Assembly: GCA_964439955.1 (NCBI GenBank)
Contig: CAYTPX010000002.1
Span: 62,001-126,000, forward strand
DNA: 64,000 bases
Reading direction: 5' to 3'
Source: UBA1794 sp964439955
GTDB lineage: Bacteria > Bacteroidota > Bacteroidia > Bacteroidales > Bacteroidaceae
Shown piece by piece: positions 23,677-32,463 of the stretch. The notes under the pieces are model-generated. The model searched no databases. It was not told the origin of the DNA and saw only the letters and a program-made list of their open reading frames with translations. The position numbers and the translations under genes are program-made. Within the stretch, counting starts at the first letter, position 1; each line of letters begins with the position of its first letter.

Positions 23677-26643
23677 ATGCCCGTCATTTTAAAAGTAGGG
23701 ATGAAAATGGAGGGAAAAGATTTTCAGGATAGTACCATAGGACAGCAACAGGAGGAGCCGGGCGAGATAGAAATATTGGGCGCCCGGATGCATAACCTGA
23801 AAAATATTGATGTGTCCATTCCCCGTGACACATTGACCGTCGTGACCGGATTGAGCGGCAGCGGAAAGTCTTCGCTGGCGTTCGATACGATTTACGCCGA
23901 AGGGCAGCGCCGCTATATTGAGACTTTCTCGGCTTATGCCCGCAACTTCTTGGGAAACGTGGAACGTCCGGACGTGGATAGCATCAGCGGTTTGAGCCCG
24001 GTAATTTCCATTGACCAGAAAACCACTAACCGCAACCCGCGTTCCACGGTAGGGACGATAACGGAAGTGTACGACTATTTGCGCCTGCTCTATGCCCGGG
24101 CCGGGGAGGCTTATTCCTACCTTTCGGGGGAGCGCATGGTGAAATATACGGAAGAGCAAATCGTCGAATTGCTACTTGACAATTATCCGGGAAAACGGGT
24201 TTGCCTTTTGGCCGCGTTGGTGGTCAACCGCAAAGGGCATTACAAGGAACTTTTCGAGCAAGTACTCCGCAAAGGCTACCTCAATGTCCGTGTAGACGGG
24301 GAATTGTGCGAGGCAAAGCCCGGAATGAAGCTGGATCGCTATAAGAATCACACGATTGAAGTCGTAATTGACAAGTTCAAAATAGGCGACGTAGACAGGC
24401 AACGTGTGCAGTCGGCCGTCGCAACGGCCTTGAAGATGGGGCACGGCATGTTATCGGCAATGGATTATGAGACGAAAGAGGTACGGCATTACAGCAAGAT
24501 GCTGATGTGCCCGGTTACAGGTCTTTCCTACCGTGACCCGGCGCCGCACAACTTTTCTTTCAATTCCCCACAAGGTGCCTGCCCGCGCTGCAAGGGGTTG
24601 GGCATAGTGAGCAAGATTGATATTGACAAAGTAGTGCCTGACCGCTCCCTTTCCATACGCGCAGGAGGAATCGCTCCTTTAGGAAAGTTCAAGAGCAGCT
24701 TGATATTTTGGCAGATAGAATCCATATTGAAAGCCTATGACGCCACGCTTGACACACCGGTCGGCAAACTTCCGGAAGAGGCCATACAGACAATCCTGTA
24801 CGGGACGACGGAGCGGGTGAAAGTAAACGTCGAGCATATTGGCATGTCCGGCGACTATTTTACGGATTACGAAGGGGTAGTCAAATATATACACGGAGTG
24901 CAGGAAGCAAATCCCTCGAAGATGGCACAGAAATGGGTGGAGCAGTTTGCCCAAACTGCCGTTTGCCCCGAATGCGGCGGCGCACGCCTAAACCAAGAAG
25001 CGCTCCATTTCCGTATTGACGGGAAGAACATCTACGAACTTTCCACAATGGACGTGTCCGACCTCTACGCGTGGCTTGATGGGATAGAAGACCGGATGGA
25101 TGAGCGGCAGAGGCGCATTGCGGCAGAAATACTGAAGGAAATACGTGCGCGCTTGAAGTTCCAACTGGACGTAGGGCTGGATTACCTGTCTTTGAACCGT
25201 TCCACTGCCTCGCTCTCCGGGGGAGAGAGCCAGCGCATACGTTTGGCTACGCAGATGGGCTCGCAGTTGGTCAATGTTCTCTACATATTGGATGAACCGA
25301 GCATTGGACTCCACCAGCGCGACAACCGCCGTCTGATCCATTCCCTCCAGGCCTTGCGCGATGCAGGTAATTCGGTGATAGTCGTGGAGCATGATAAAGA
25401 CATGATGCTCGCTGCCGATTACATTATAGACATGGGGCCGAAGGCCGGCCGGCTTGGCGGCGAAGTGGTATTTGCGGGGACACCCCAAGAGATGCTTGCC
25501 CAAGACAAGACGCTTACGGCCGGTTATTTGAATGGTCGCCTTTCCATACCTGTTCCTCCAGAGCGACGGAAAGGGAACGGAAAAGAACTGCTGCTGCGCG
25601 GGGCCCGGGGGAACAACCTGAAGAATGTGGACGTGCGTTTTCCGTTAGGTTGCCTGATTTGCGTGACGGGCGTGTCAGGGAGCGGGAAATCGACGCTTGT
25701 CAACGATACATTGCAACCCATACTTTCCCAGAAATTCTACCGTTCGCTCACCGACCCGTTGCCCTATGACAAACTGGAAGGGATAGAGCATATAGACAAG
25801 GTGGTGTGTGTCGACCAGTCCCCGCTGGGACGCACTCCACGTTCCAATCCGGCCACTTATTGTGGCGTTTTCTCGGATATCCGGAGTTTGTTTGTCGAAC
25901 TTCCGGAAGCCAAGATGCGCGGCTACAAGCCCGGGCGGTTCTCGTTCAATGTTTCGGGTGGACGCTGCGAGGCATGTTCGGGCAATGGATACAAAACGAT
26001 AGAAATGAATTTCCTTCCGGACGTGTACGTTCCCTGCGAAGTCTGCCACGGTAAACGTTACAACCGGGAGACGCTGGAAGTGCGTTACCGTGGGAAGTCC
26101 ATAGCGGACGTGTTGGACATGACCATCAACCTTGCTGTGGACTTTTTCGAGAACGTCCCTCAAATCTTGAACAAAATCAAAGTCCTGCAAGAAGTCGGCC
26201 TCGGTTACATCCGGCTTGGTCAGTCTTCCACCACCCTCTCCGGGGGCGAAAGCCAACGGGTGAAGCTGGCTACCGAATTGGCCAAGCGGGACACCGGGAA
26301 GACGCTCTACATATTGGACGAGCCCACGACGGGATTGCACTTCGAGGACATACGGGTTTTGATGAATGTTTTGAACCGTTTGGTAGACAAGGGCAATACG
26401 GTGCTCGTCATCGAGCATAATCTCGACGTGATCAAGCAGGCCGATTATATCATAGATATGGGGCCTGATGGCGGGAAAGACGGTGGGCAGCTGCTTGTGT
26501 GCGGCACGCCGGAGGAAGTGGCCCGCAGCGGGGTAGGATACACTTCCATCTATCTGAAAGAAGAGTTGCAACTTGTGCAGGAAAGTGCCTCGGCAACCGA
26601 CAAAAACATAAGAGCAAAGCAAGGAAATGGCGAAAACGATTAA
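23677..26643 (+). CDS. uvrA: Excinuclease ABC subunit A
   Basis: Damage-recognition ATPase of nucleotide excision repair. About 988 residues with two ABC modules: Walker A GLSGSGKSS near residue 60 and GVSGSGKST near 665, and LSGGESQR twice near 512 and 853. The C-terminal zinc module is complete (CEACSGNGYK...PCEVCHGKRY). The first zinc module reads CPVTGLSYRDPAPHNF...CPRC, with one of the four cysteines replaced by Thr, as in Bacteroidetes relatives. The start could also be ATG 23701 or 23707. It overlaps ybaK by 17 nt. Confidence 0.97.
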   Translation: MPVILKVGMKMEGKDFQDSTIGQQQEEPGEIEILGARMHNLKNIDVSIPRDTLTVVTGLSGSGKSSLAFDTIYAEGQRRYIETFSAYARNFLGNVERPDVDSISGLSPVISIDQKTTNRNPRSTVGTITEVYDYLRLLYARAGEAYSYLSGERMVKYTEEQIVELLLDNYPGKRVCLLAALVVNRKGHYKELFEQVLRKGYLNVRVDGELCEAKPGMKLDRYKNHTIEVVIDKFKIGDVDRQRVQSAVATALKMGHGMLSAMDYETKEVRHYSKMLMCPVTGLSYRDPAPHNFSFNSPQGACPRCKGLGIVSKIDIDKVVPDRSLSIRAGGIAPLGKFKSSLIFWQIESILKAYDATLDTPVGKLPEEAIQTILYGTTERVKVNVEHIGMSGDYFTDYEGVVKYIHGVQEANPSKMAQKWVEQFAQTAVCPECGGARLNQEALHFRIDGKNIYELSTMDVSDLYAWLDGIEDRMDERQRRIAAEILKEIRARLKFQLDVGLDYLSLNRSTASLSGGESQRIRLATQMGSQLVNVLYILDEPSIGLHQRDNRRLIHSLQALRDAGNSVIVVEHDKDMMLAADYIIDMGPKAGRLGGEVVFAGTPQEMLAQDKTLTAGYLNGRLSIPVPPERRKGNGKELLLRGARGNNLKNVDVRFPLGCLICVTGVSGSGKSTLVNDTLQPILSQKFYRSLTDPLPYDKLEGIEHIDKVVCVDQSPLGRTPRSNPATYCGVFSDIRSLFVELPEAKMRGYKPGRFSFNVSGGRCEACSGNGYKTIEMNFLPDVYVPCEVCHGKRYNRETLEVRYRGKSIADVLDMTINLAVDFFENVPQILNKIKVLQEVGLGYIRLGQSSTTLSGGESQRVKLATELAKRDTGKTLYILDEPTTGLHFEDIRVLMNVLNRLVDKGNTVLVIEHNLDVIKQADYIIDMGPDGGKDGGQLLVCGTPEEVARSGVGYTSIYLKEELQLVQESASATDKNIRAKQGNGEND

Positions 26644-27139
26644 GACAAACGCCGCGCGCCTGCTGGACAAGGCCAAGGTGGCATACGAATTGGTTTCCTA
26701 CGAGGTGGATGAGAACGACTTGAGCGCGTCCCATGTGGCCGCCTCCTTGGGTGAGGACATCGGGCAGGTATTCAAGACATTGGTATTGCGCGGTGACAAG
26801 ACGGGGCATTTCGTGTGCGTCGTACCCGGCGCACGCGAGGTAAACCTGAAGATGGCAGCCAAGGCATCGGGCAATAAGAATTGCGAGATGATCCATCTCA
26901 AAGAATTGCTTCCCCTCACGGGTTATGTCCGGGGCGGATGCAGCCCGATCGGGATGAAAAAGGCTTTTCCTACTTATATCCATGACAGTTGCATGGATTA
27001 CCCTTCCATCTATGTGAGTGCCGGGCAACGGGGATTGCAACTGAAGATTGCGCCGGCGGACTTGGTAGCGCAAGCTCGAGCCACGGTCTGCAAACTTTGT
27101 CCCGATGAAATCCTTGGGCAATCACAAGAAACCCTTTGA
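26627..27139 (+). CDS. ybaK: Cys-tRNA(Pro)/Cys-tRNA(Cys) deacylase YbaK
   Basis: Trans-editing enzyme that hydrolyses mischarged aminoacyl-tRNA. The 170 residues begin MAKTIKTNAARLLDKAKVAYEL and include GQVFKTLVLRGD, VVPGAREVNLKMAAKASG, VRGGCSPIGMKKAFPTYI and IYVSAGQRGLQLKIAP, the YbaK/EbsC fold with the conserved lysine and GCSPIG loop. The start overlaps the uvrA 3' end. Confidence 0.94.
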   Translation: MAKTIKTNAARLLDKAKVAYELVSYEVDENDLSASHVAASLGEDIGQVFKTLVLRGDKTGHFVCVVPGAREVNLKMAAKASGNKNCEMIHLKELLPLTGYVRGGCSPIGMKKAFPTYIHDSCMDYPSIYVSAGQRGLQLKIAPADLVAQARATVCKLCPDEILGQSQETL

Positions 27140-27189
27140 AACCTTTCAATGAAAAGACAACGAACTTCAAAAAACAAAAAAGCAAAAAA

Positions 27190-28182
27190 ATGAAACACAT
27201 GAGAAAGACAGCAATCATGGCGCTCGCCCTCCTTATGACAGCGGGGGCGACGGCAACCGCCACAGAAAAGAAACGTGAAAAGAAAAAAGGCAAAAAAGAA
27301 ATTCCTATGGAGGTTTTGACCCCGGCCAGCAAAGAAATTGCAACACGTGCTGACTCGGTTTCCTACGTGATGGGCGTCGTGCAAACCAACGGGCTGAAGA
27401 ACTACGTGATACAAAACATGAATGTCGATACGGCTTTCTACAATGAGTTCATCCGCGGGTTGCGTGAAGGCGTGATCGAGAAGACACCCCAAGAGAAGGC
27501 CTACTTGGCCGGACAGCAAATCGCCGCACAACTCACCGGACAAATCTTTCCTGCGGTGAACAACAACATCTACAAAGACGGTGATTCCCTCCATACCTTA
27601 GACCGAACCCTCTTCATCGAAGGATTCATCTCTTCCGCCAACGGCGACAGCTTGCGTATTCCTGGTGAACTTTCCGAACTGACGACTTACCTCGACCAAA
27701 GTGCCACTGCCCTAAAGGCGGCCTATACTATGGAAAAATATGGAGCCAACAAGAAGGCCGGAGAAGACTTCTTGGAAGCAAACAAGGCAAAAGACAGTGT
27801 GCAAGTTACAGCCAGCGGCCTGCAATACAAGATATTGGTGGAGGGAACGGGCGAAGTGCCCAAAGCGACGGACAAAGTGAAAGTAAACTACCGCGGGACA
27901 CTCATCGATGGTACCGAGTTCGACAGTTCCTACAACCGGAAAGAGCCCCTTTCTTTTCGTGCCAACCAAGTAATCAAAGGCTGGACGGAAGCCCTCACCA
28001 TGATGCCTGTCGGCTCGAAGTGGATGCTTTACATTCCTCAGGAACTTGGCTATGGCGAACGTGAGACCGGCTCCATTCCGCCCTATTCGACACTTATTTT
28101 CGAAGTCGAATTGGTGGATATCGAGAAACCCGGAACACCCTCTGGCCAAATAACTCTGTCAACCACCGACGTGAAACAATAA
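27190..28182 (+). CDS. FKBP-type peptidyl-prolyl isomerase, exported
   Basis: Prolyl isomerase/chaperone of the FkpA/Mip type in the periplasm. From ATG 27190 the 330 residues show a signal peptide (TAIMALALLMTAGATATA), a lysine-rich linker, an N-terminal dimerisation region with long helices (SVSYVMGVVQTNGLKNYV onward), and a C-terminal FKBP domain (KVKVNYRGTLIDGTEFDSSY, VIKGWTEALTMMPVGSKW, YIPQELGYGERETGSIPPYS). The A-rich leader (about 45 nt after ybaK) has no Shine-Dalgarno motif. A longer frame from TTG 27136 is rejected because it overlaps the ybaK stop. Confidence 0.93.
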   Translation: MKHMRKTAIMALALLMTAGATATATEKKREKKKGKKEIPMEVLTPASKEIATRADSVSYVMGVVQTNGLKNYVIQNMNVDTAFYNEFIRGLREGVIEKTPQEKAYLAGQQIAAQLTGQIFPAVNNNIYKDGDSLHTLDRTLFIEGFISSANGDSLRIPGELSELTTYLDQSATALKAAYTMEKYGANKKAGEDFLEANKAKDSVQVTASGLQYKILVEGTGEVPKATDKVKVNYRGTLIDGTEFDSSYNRKEPLSFRANQVIKGWTEALTMMPVGSKWMLYIPQELGYGERETGSIPPYSTLIFEVELVDIEKPGTPSGQITLSTTDVKQ

Positions 28183-28204
28183 CCCACCAAAACAAGCGAT
28201 AGTC

Positions 28205-29419
28205 ATGTTCACCCACAAACTCAAAGGAAAAGTTTACTATGTAGGAGTCAATGACCGGAAGACGCACCGTTTCGAAGGCATGTGGCCTTTGCCCCACGGG
28301 GTTTCCTATAACTCCTACCTCATAGCCGATGAGTCGGTTACGCTTGTCGATACTGTCGATATCGCTTACTGTGGCGTTTTCCTCGCAAAAATACACGATA
28401 TCATAGGAGACCGCCCTATTGACTATTTGGTCATCAACCATATGGAACCCGACCATTCCGGTTCTATTTCCGTGTTGAAACAGAAGTATCCCGACATGGT
28501 GATAGTGGGCAACAAGCAGACTGCCGGCATGCTCGAAGGCTTCCATGGCTTGGACTGTGGGCAGAACTACATCGTAAAAGACGGCGACTTCCTGCTTACC
28601 GGACACCATAAACTACGCTTTTTCCTCACTCCCATGGTGCATTGGCCCGAGACAATGATGACGTTCGACGAAACTGAGGGCATCCTCTTTTCCGGTGATG
28701 GCTTCGGCTGTTTCGGCGCTCTCAACGGTGGTATTGTAGATGGATCGATGAACGTCGATTCCTATTGGGACGAGATGGTACGCTACTACTCCAACATTGT
28801 GGGCAAATACGGAAGCCCCGTACAGAAAGCCTTGGCCAAGCTCTCGGGGCTTCCCGTCCAGATGGTCTGTTCTACCCACGGCCCCGTCTGGACGGGCAGT
28901 CGCATTCAGCGCGTCGTGGAGCTCTACAACCGGATGAGCCGCTATGAGACGAGTCCCGGTGTTGTCATAGCTTATGCTACAATGTACGGGCATACCGAAC
29001 AGCTTGCCGAACAGCTCGCCTCCGGACTTAACGCCGCAGGGATAAAGAACGTAATCATGCACTGCCTCAACACGACAGATGCTTCCTATGTCCTGCGCGA
29101 CATCTTCCGCTACCGTGGTCTTCTTATCGGTGGCCCTACCTACAGCGGACAGCTTTATCCCGAGGTGGAGTCGCTGCTTTCGAAGATTTCCGTACGTGAG
29201 GTGAAGAACCACGTCATTGGTTGCTTCGGTTCGTTCACATGGGCCGGTATGGCCGTCAAGCGCACGCAGGCATGGGGTGAAACGCTCCGGCAGAACGATT
29301 TCCTGCCACAAGCCGTAGAGCTCAAGCAAGGATGTATCGAAGAGACTCTGGACGCTTGCCGGGAATTGGCTCAAGCCATGGCCATCCGCATCGGGACAGA
29401 GGATGCGAAAGCGGGATAA
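28205..29419 (+). CDS. Flavodiiron protein (FprA-type O2/NO reductase)
   Basis: Cytoplasmic enzyme that reduces O2 to water or NO to N2O, a defence of anaerobes. The N-terminal MBL-like domain has the diiron ligands HMEPDHSG, HWPETM, FSGDGFGCFG and STHGPVW; the C-terminal flavodoxin domain has VIAYATMYGHTEQLAE and GGPTYSGQLYPEV for FMN binding. At 404 residues it has no fused rubredoxin, so a separate electron donor is needed. It follows the FKBP gene after 22 nt, and hairpins follow it. Confidence 0.95.
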   Translation: MFTHKLKGKVYYVGVNDRKTHRFEGMWPLPHGVSYNSYLIADESVTLVDTVDIAYCGVFLAKIHDIIGDRPIDYLVINHMEPDHSGSISVLKQKYPDMVIVGNKQTAGMLEGFHGLDCGQNYIVKDGDFLLTGHHKLRFFLTPMVHWPETMMTFDETEGILFSGDGFGCFGALNGGIVDGSMNVDSYWDEMVRYYSNIVGKYGSPVQKALAKLSGLPVQMVCSTHGPVWTGSRIQRVVELYNRMSRYETSPGVVIAYATMYGHTEQLAEQLASGLNAAGIKNVIMHCLNTTDASYVLRDIFRYRGLLIGGPTYSGQLYPEVESLLSKISVREVKNHVIGCFGSFTWAGMAVKRTQAWGETLRQNDFLPQAVELKQGCIEETLDACRELAQAMAIRIGTEDAKAG

Positions 29420-29433
29420 AAATCAAGAAAATG

Positions 29434-29514
29434 GGGACGGGAGTACATATTATACTCCGTGTCCTGCCCTAACAAGGAAATGAACAGGGGTATGCCTAAG
29501 GCATACCCCTGTTC
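29434..29514 (+). other. Two hairpins downstream of the flavodiiron gene
   Basis: An imperfect stem at about 29434-29463 (GGAGTA/TACTCC core), then a perfect 15-bp stem (29482-29496 with 29500-29514, loop TAA). Neither has a clear U tract, so they may protect the mRNA end rather than end transcription. Confidence 0.6.
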
Positions 29515-30133
29515 TGATATTAGTGTGAATTCGATATAAATCAAAATATATTCAATCGCCGGTCTTTAACAAAAGACACATCAGTGGTGAGCATCTTCTC
29601 GAAAAAGCAGATGCAACCATGGCAAAGAGGAAATTGGCAATGAAGTTGTTGGAAGAGCGGTGGCTAGAATGTTCTATCTGGACGCTATTCTTCAGGTAAG
29701 CATCTAATACTGATATACTACGGATCGTTGTATTTTCAATCTAACTTTCCGTTGTACGTCGGGCAATCTTCGAAACCCATTCGTAAATGGTAGGTATTTT
29801 GTAATGTTCCAAGTGTCGTTTTAAATGACGAATCAACATGTCCCGTTGAAAATTCCCTTTCTCATCCACAACGTAGACCAAGTTCAAAACACTCCCCATG
29901 ACGAAGCGGTTGTCGGTGAACTACAACCCTCCTTTCAGCATCCTCTCGCTGACAACCTTAATGGGGAAGCCGTACAGCTCGCCGATGTGCCTATACCGTC
30001 CACCTCATCGCGGTACTCCTAACTATCTCCTGCAACTTTCTGCCGATGGCCTTCGTGTCGGTTGTGTCCAGACCATCAAACTATCCATTTATCTCCATTG
30101 ATTTTCTACTGCCCCTAATAAACATCTGGCACG
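29515..30133. other. Gene-poor, decayed spacer beside tRNA genes
   Basis: About 600 nt, more A/T-rich than its surroundings, with no intact gene. Short frames on both strands are interrupted. The only part with protein-like character is the minus-strand remnant at 29741-30080, listed separately. Short plus-strand frames here have no recognisable product. Confidence 0.5.
29741..30080 (-). pseudogene. Fragment of a possible mobile-element methylase/helicase gene
   Basis: Minus-strand frames read as broken protein. From 30080 there is FDGLDTTDTKAIGRKLQEIV; then a frame change gives IGELYGFPIKVVSERMLKGG, an in-frame TAG, FTDNRFV, and a final stretch with VVDEKGNFQRDMLIRHLK ending at a stop at 29741. 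The first two pieces recall the large DNA methylase/helicase proteins of Bacteroidales conjugative elements; this is from memory of the family and is not certain. I do not recognise the last part. Frameshift, internal stop and loss of flanking domains indicate decay. The tRNA genes next to it are common integration targets. Confidence 0.35.
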
Positions 30134-30162
30134 AAAAAAGGAGCTACTGCAAAAGTAGCTCC
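30134..30162 (-). terminator. Terminator of the tRNA unit
   Basis: GGAGCTAC/GTAGCTCC eight-bp stem (30140-30147 with 30155-30162), followed on the minus strand by T6. Confidence 0.85.
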
Positions 30163-30178
30163 CCGATAATCCAAACAG

Positions 30179-30251
30179 AGCGGCAAACGAGGCTCGAACT
30201 CGCGACCCCCAGCTTGGGAAGCTAGTGCTCTACCAACTGAGCTATTGCCGC
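30179..30251 (-). tRNA. tRNA-Gly (anticodon CCC)
   Basis: A 73-nt cloverleaf. The acceptor stem pairs GCGGCAA with TTGCCGC, the D arm is GCTC...GAGC, the anticodon stem CTAGC/GCTGG holds loop TTCCCAA (anticodon CCC, reads GGG), and the T arm is GCGAG TTCGAGC CTCGT. CCA is not encoded. Cotranscribed with the tRNA-Ser upstream. Confidence 0.97.
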
Positions 30252-30320
30252 ATTTTTTTGATTCAAATAAACTGCTCTTCTTTCTCAATGAAATCCTGAG
30301 AAGTTAGGAAAAGCACGTCG

Positions 30321-30408
30321 CGGAGAGAATAGGATTCGAACCTACGATACCTTTTTGGGGTATACACGCTTTCCAGGCGTGCCTCTTCAACCACTCGAGC
30401 ACCTCTCC
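30321..30408 (-). tRNA. tRNA-Ser (anticodon GGA)
   Basis: An 88-nt cloverleaf with the long variable arm of class II tRNAs. The acceptor stem is GGAGAGG with its complementary 3' strand, the anticodon loop is CTGGAAA (anticodon GGA, reads UCC/UCU), and the T loop is TTCGAAT. Discriminator G; CCA not encoded. First gene of the two-tRNA unit. Confidence 0.97.
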
Positions 30409-30424
30409 TTGTTGAATCACGGTG

Positions 30425-30455
30425 CAAAGGTAGGACTTTTCTGCGAATCGGCAAA
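30425..30455 (-). promoter_or_regulatory. tRNA promoter with both Bacteroidetes boxes
   Basis: TTTG (30455-30452), a 19-nt spacer and TACCTTTG (30432-30425) on the minus strand: a full match to the TTTG-N19-TAnnTTTG consensus, the best promoter in the window. Confidence 0.85.
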
Positions 30456-30488
30456 CATTATAGCTCTTTTTTGTCGCGAAATTATTAT

Positions 30489-31331
30489 CTACAATTTTTT
30501 ATTTACTCTATGACGCCATAAATTCAATGCGTTATACGTGGTCATTTGCGCAACAGAAGATAAAGGTACTCCATATATTTCTGCAACTTTTTGTGCCGTA
30601 TAAGTCAAGTAGCAGCTCTCGTTACGCTTTCCACGCATAGGTACTGGTGGCAAATATGGGCAGTCTGTTTCTAATACGATCCGCTCTAATGGCACCTTTT
30701 CCTTTAGTACAGAAGGAAGGCTGCTTTTATTATAGGTAACGACTCCGCCTATTCCGAAGTAAAAATTGGATAACGAAAGTATTTTTTCAGCTTCCTCCTC
30801 TGTACCCTCGAAGCAATGGAAAATACCTCGCAGTGTTTCATCTATCTCTTGGGAGACAATTTGGAAAGTCTCCGGAAAGGCTTTTCGACAATGGATGGAT
30901 ATTGGCAGAGAAAACTCCTTTGCCCAGTGTATCTGTCTCCGGAAAGCATCCATTTGTTCTTCTTTAAATGAATCGTTCCAATAAAGATCAATCCCTATCT
31001 CGCCGATGCCCGCATAAAATGGTTCTGAAGCCTCTTCTTTGGAGTTTCCCTTTTGTAGGCATCGGTATAAAAAATCCAGCTCTTCCAAGTAATTTCCTGC
31101 CACTGATGTCGGGTGCAACCCTATCAGGGGGGATACATATCCACGGAAGGCTGTAACCATATCAAGCACACGGGGTAGGGAAGCGGAGTCGATATTGGGC
31201 AGATAAAGATGGGACAAGCCGGCAGCCTTTGCGCGGGACACGGCCATGTCCCGGTCTTCGTCGAATTCTTCCAAGAACAAATGGCAATGTGTATCTATCC
31301 ACTCCAATTCTTCTGTCTTTGAAATCTCCAT
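30489..31331 (-). CDS. TatD-family metal-dependent DNase
   Basis: Amidohydrolase-fold nuclease of the TatD/YcfH group. The 280 residues show WIDTHCHLFLEEF (metal pair), AGIGEIGIDLYW (bridging Glu), ISIHCRKAF, GIFHCFEGT and LETDCPYLPPVP, the complete TatD set. It starts 12 nt after the stop of the prenyl synthase gene, so the two form an operon. Confidence 0.93.
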   Translation of the reverse strand: MEISKTEELEWIDTHCHLFLEEFDEDRDMAVSRAKAAGLSHLYLPNIDSASLPRVLDMVTAFRGYVSPLIGLHPTSVAGNYLEELDFLYRCLQKGNSKEEASEPFYAGIGEIGIDLYWNDSFKEEQMDAFRRQIHWAKEFSLPISIHCRKAFPETFQIVSQEIDETLRGIFHCFEGTEEEAEKILSLSNFYFGIGGVVTYNKSSLPSVLKEKVPLERIVLETDCPYLPPVPMRGKRNESCYLTYTAQKVAEIYGVPLSSVAQMTTYNALNLWRHRVNKKL

Positions 31332-31343
31332 TAAATCTATGCG

Positions 31344-32318
31344 TTATTTGTTGCGGTTGAGCATTTTTTCGGCCAATGTGCACAAATTCTTTTTCCGCTC
31401 TTCCGGGAGAGAAACCTTATGCAGGCACTCGATGCCGACCCGGTAGTAATCGTTTATTTTTTCTTGGGCCAGTTCTCCTACACGGGTATCGTCGTAGATA
31501 GCCGTCACGGCAGCGATTTTTTCCTCGGCCAGGAAATCAATCCGGTTCAACCATCCACGCAGTTGCAGCCGGCGGTTTTCATCGGCTAATTCCAAACACT
31601 TGATAAGCATCCAAGTCTTTTTGTTGCATAAAATATCCCCCCCTATCTTTTTTCCAAAGGTTTCCGGATTGCCATATACATCAAGGTAATCGTCTTGGAG
31701 TTGGAAAGCCATTCCGATATGGATTCCAAAGTCGTACATCAGCTGCGCGTCCTGTTCTTCCGCACCGCCATATTCAGCCCCAATGCGTAAGGCTGCGGCC
31801 AAAAGGGCGGAAGTCTTCAAGCGGATCATGCGTAAGTACTCAGCCTCGGTAACGTTGTTCAATGTCTCGAAGTCAATGTCCAGTTGCTGCCCTTCGCAAA
31901 CCTCCAATGCCGCTTGTGAGAATGTGCGCAGCATGGCGTCGGATCGCCCGCTTTCTACTTTCATGAAGCTGCGATAAGCCAAAATCAACATCGCGTCGCC
32001 AGAAAGAATGGCTGTGTTTTCGTTCCACTTCTTGTGGACGGTGAGCATGCCCCTGCGGCGATCCGCCTTGTCCATCAGGTCATCGTGCAGGAGGGTGAAG
32101 TTATGGTAAATCTCCAATCCTGCGGCTGCGGGAAACAATCCGTCAACATCTTCTTTCCAGAGGTTAGCCCCCATCAGCATGAGTAGCGGGCGTATCCGTT
32201 TCCCTCCTATCCCCAATACATACGAAATAGGCTCATATAATCCTTTCGGTTCTTTAGGGTAGTCCAAAGATGTGATATAGTTATCCAAACGTTGGATGAG
32301 GGTTTCTGTGGTTTCCAT
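31344..32318 (-). CDS. Polyprenyl (E-type) diphosphate synthase
   Basis: Chain-elongating trans-prenyltransferase using isopentenyl diphosphate. From ATG 32318 there are 324 residues. The first aspartate-rich motif is LLHDDLMDKADRRRG and the second is FQLQDDYLDVYG; GGKRIRPLL gives the IPP-binding Lys/Arg. The final chain length (geranylgeranyl versus farnesyl or longer) cannot be assigned securely. The upstream ATG 32354 is excluded because the -7 box covers it. tatD follows. Confidence 0.9.
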   Translation of the reverse strand: METTETLIQRLDNYITSLDYPKEPKGLYEPISYVLGIGGKRIRPLLMLMGANLWKEDVDGLFPAAAGLEIYHNFTLLHDDLMDKADRRRGMLTVHKKWNENTAILSGDAMLILAYRSFMKVESGRSDAMLRTFSQAALEVCEGQQLDIDFETLNNVTEAEYLRMIRLKTSALLAAALRIGAEYGGAEEQDAQLMYDFGIHIGMAFQLQDDYLDVYGNPETFGKKIGGDILCNKKTWMLIKCLELADENRRLQLRGWLNRIDFLAEEKIAAVTAIYDDTRVGELAQEKINDYYRVGIECLHKVSLPEERKKNLCTLAEKMLNRNK

Positions 32319-32351
32319 AGCGTCATTTACAAAATAGAGTGAAACTGGGTT

Positions 32352-32359
32352 CAAAAGTA
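32352..32359 (-). promoter_or_regulatory. -7 box of the prenyl synthase-tatD operon
   Basis: The minus strand reads TACTTTTG, an exact match. It overlaps codon 1 of the longer frame and so fixes the start at 32318. Confidence 0.7.
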
Positions 32360-32463
32360 CGATTTAATCAATCGTCCAAGCAGGCATTTAGTTTTTTTTA
32401 GACTGCCCTATATCCTAAAATGCCTTTTTTCACGTTCTATATCCATATTGTAATTCCGCAGCA

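Noticed and set aside
25675..26676. Minus-strand frame (333 codons) opposite uvrA
   Set aside because: Shadow of the second UvrA ATPase module.
29482..29514. Perfect hairpin after the flavodiiron gene as an intrinsic terminator
   Set aside because: No U tract follows the stem on either strand; kept as a hairpin of unknown role.
29825..30022. Plus-strand frame of 65 codons in the decayed spacer
   Set aside because: It lies opposite the better minus-strand remnant and has no recognisable content.
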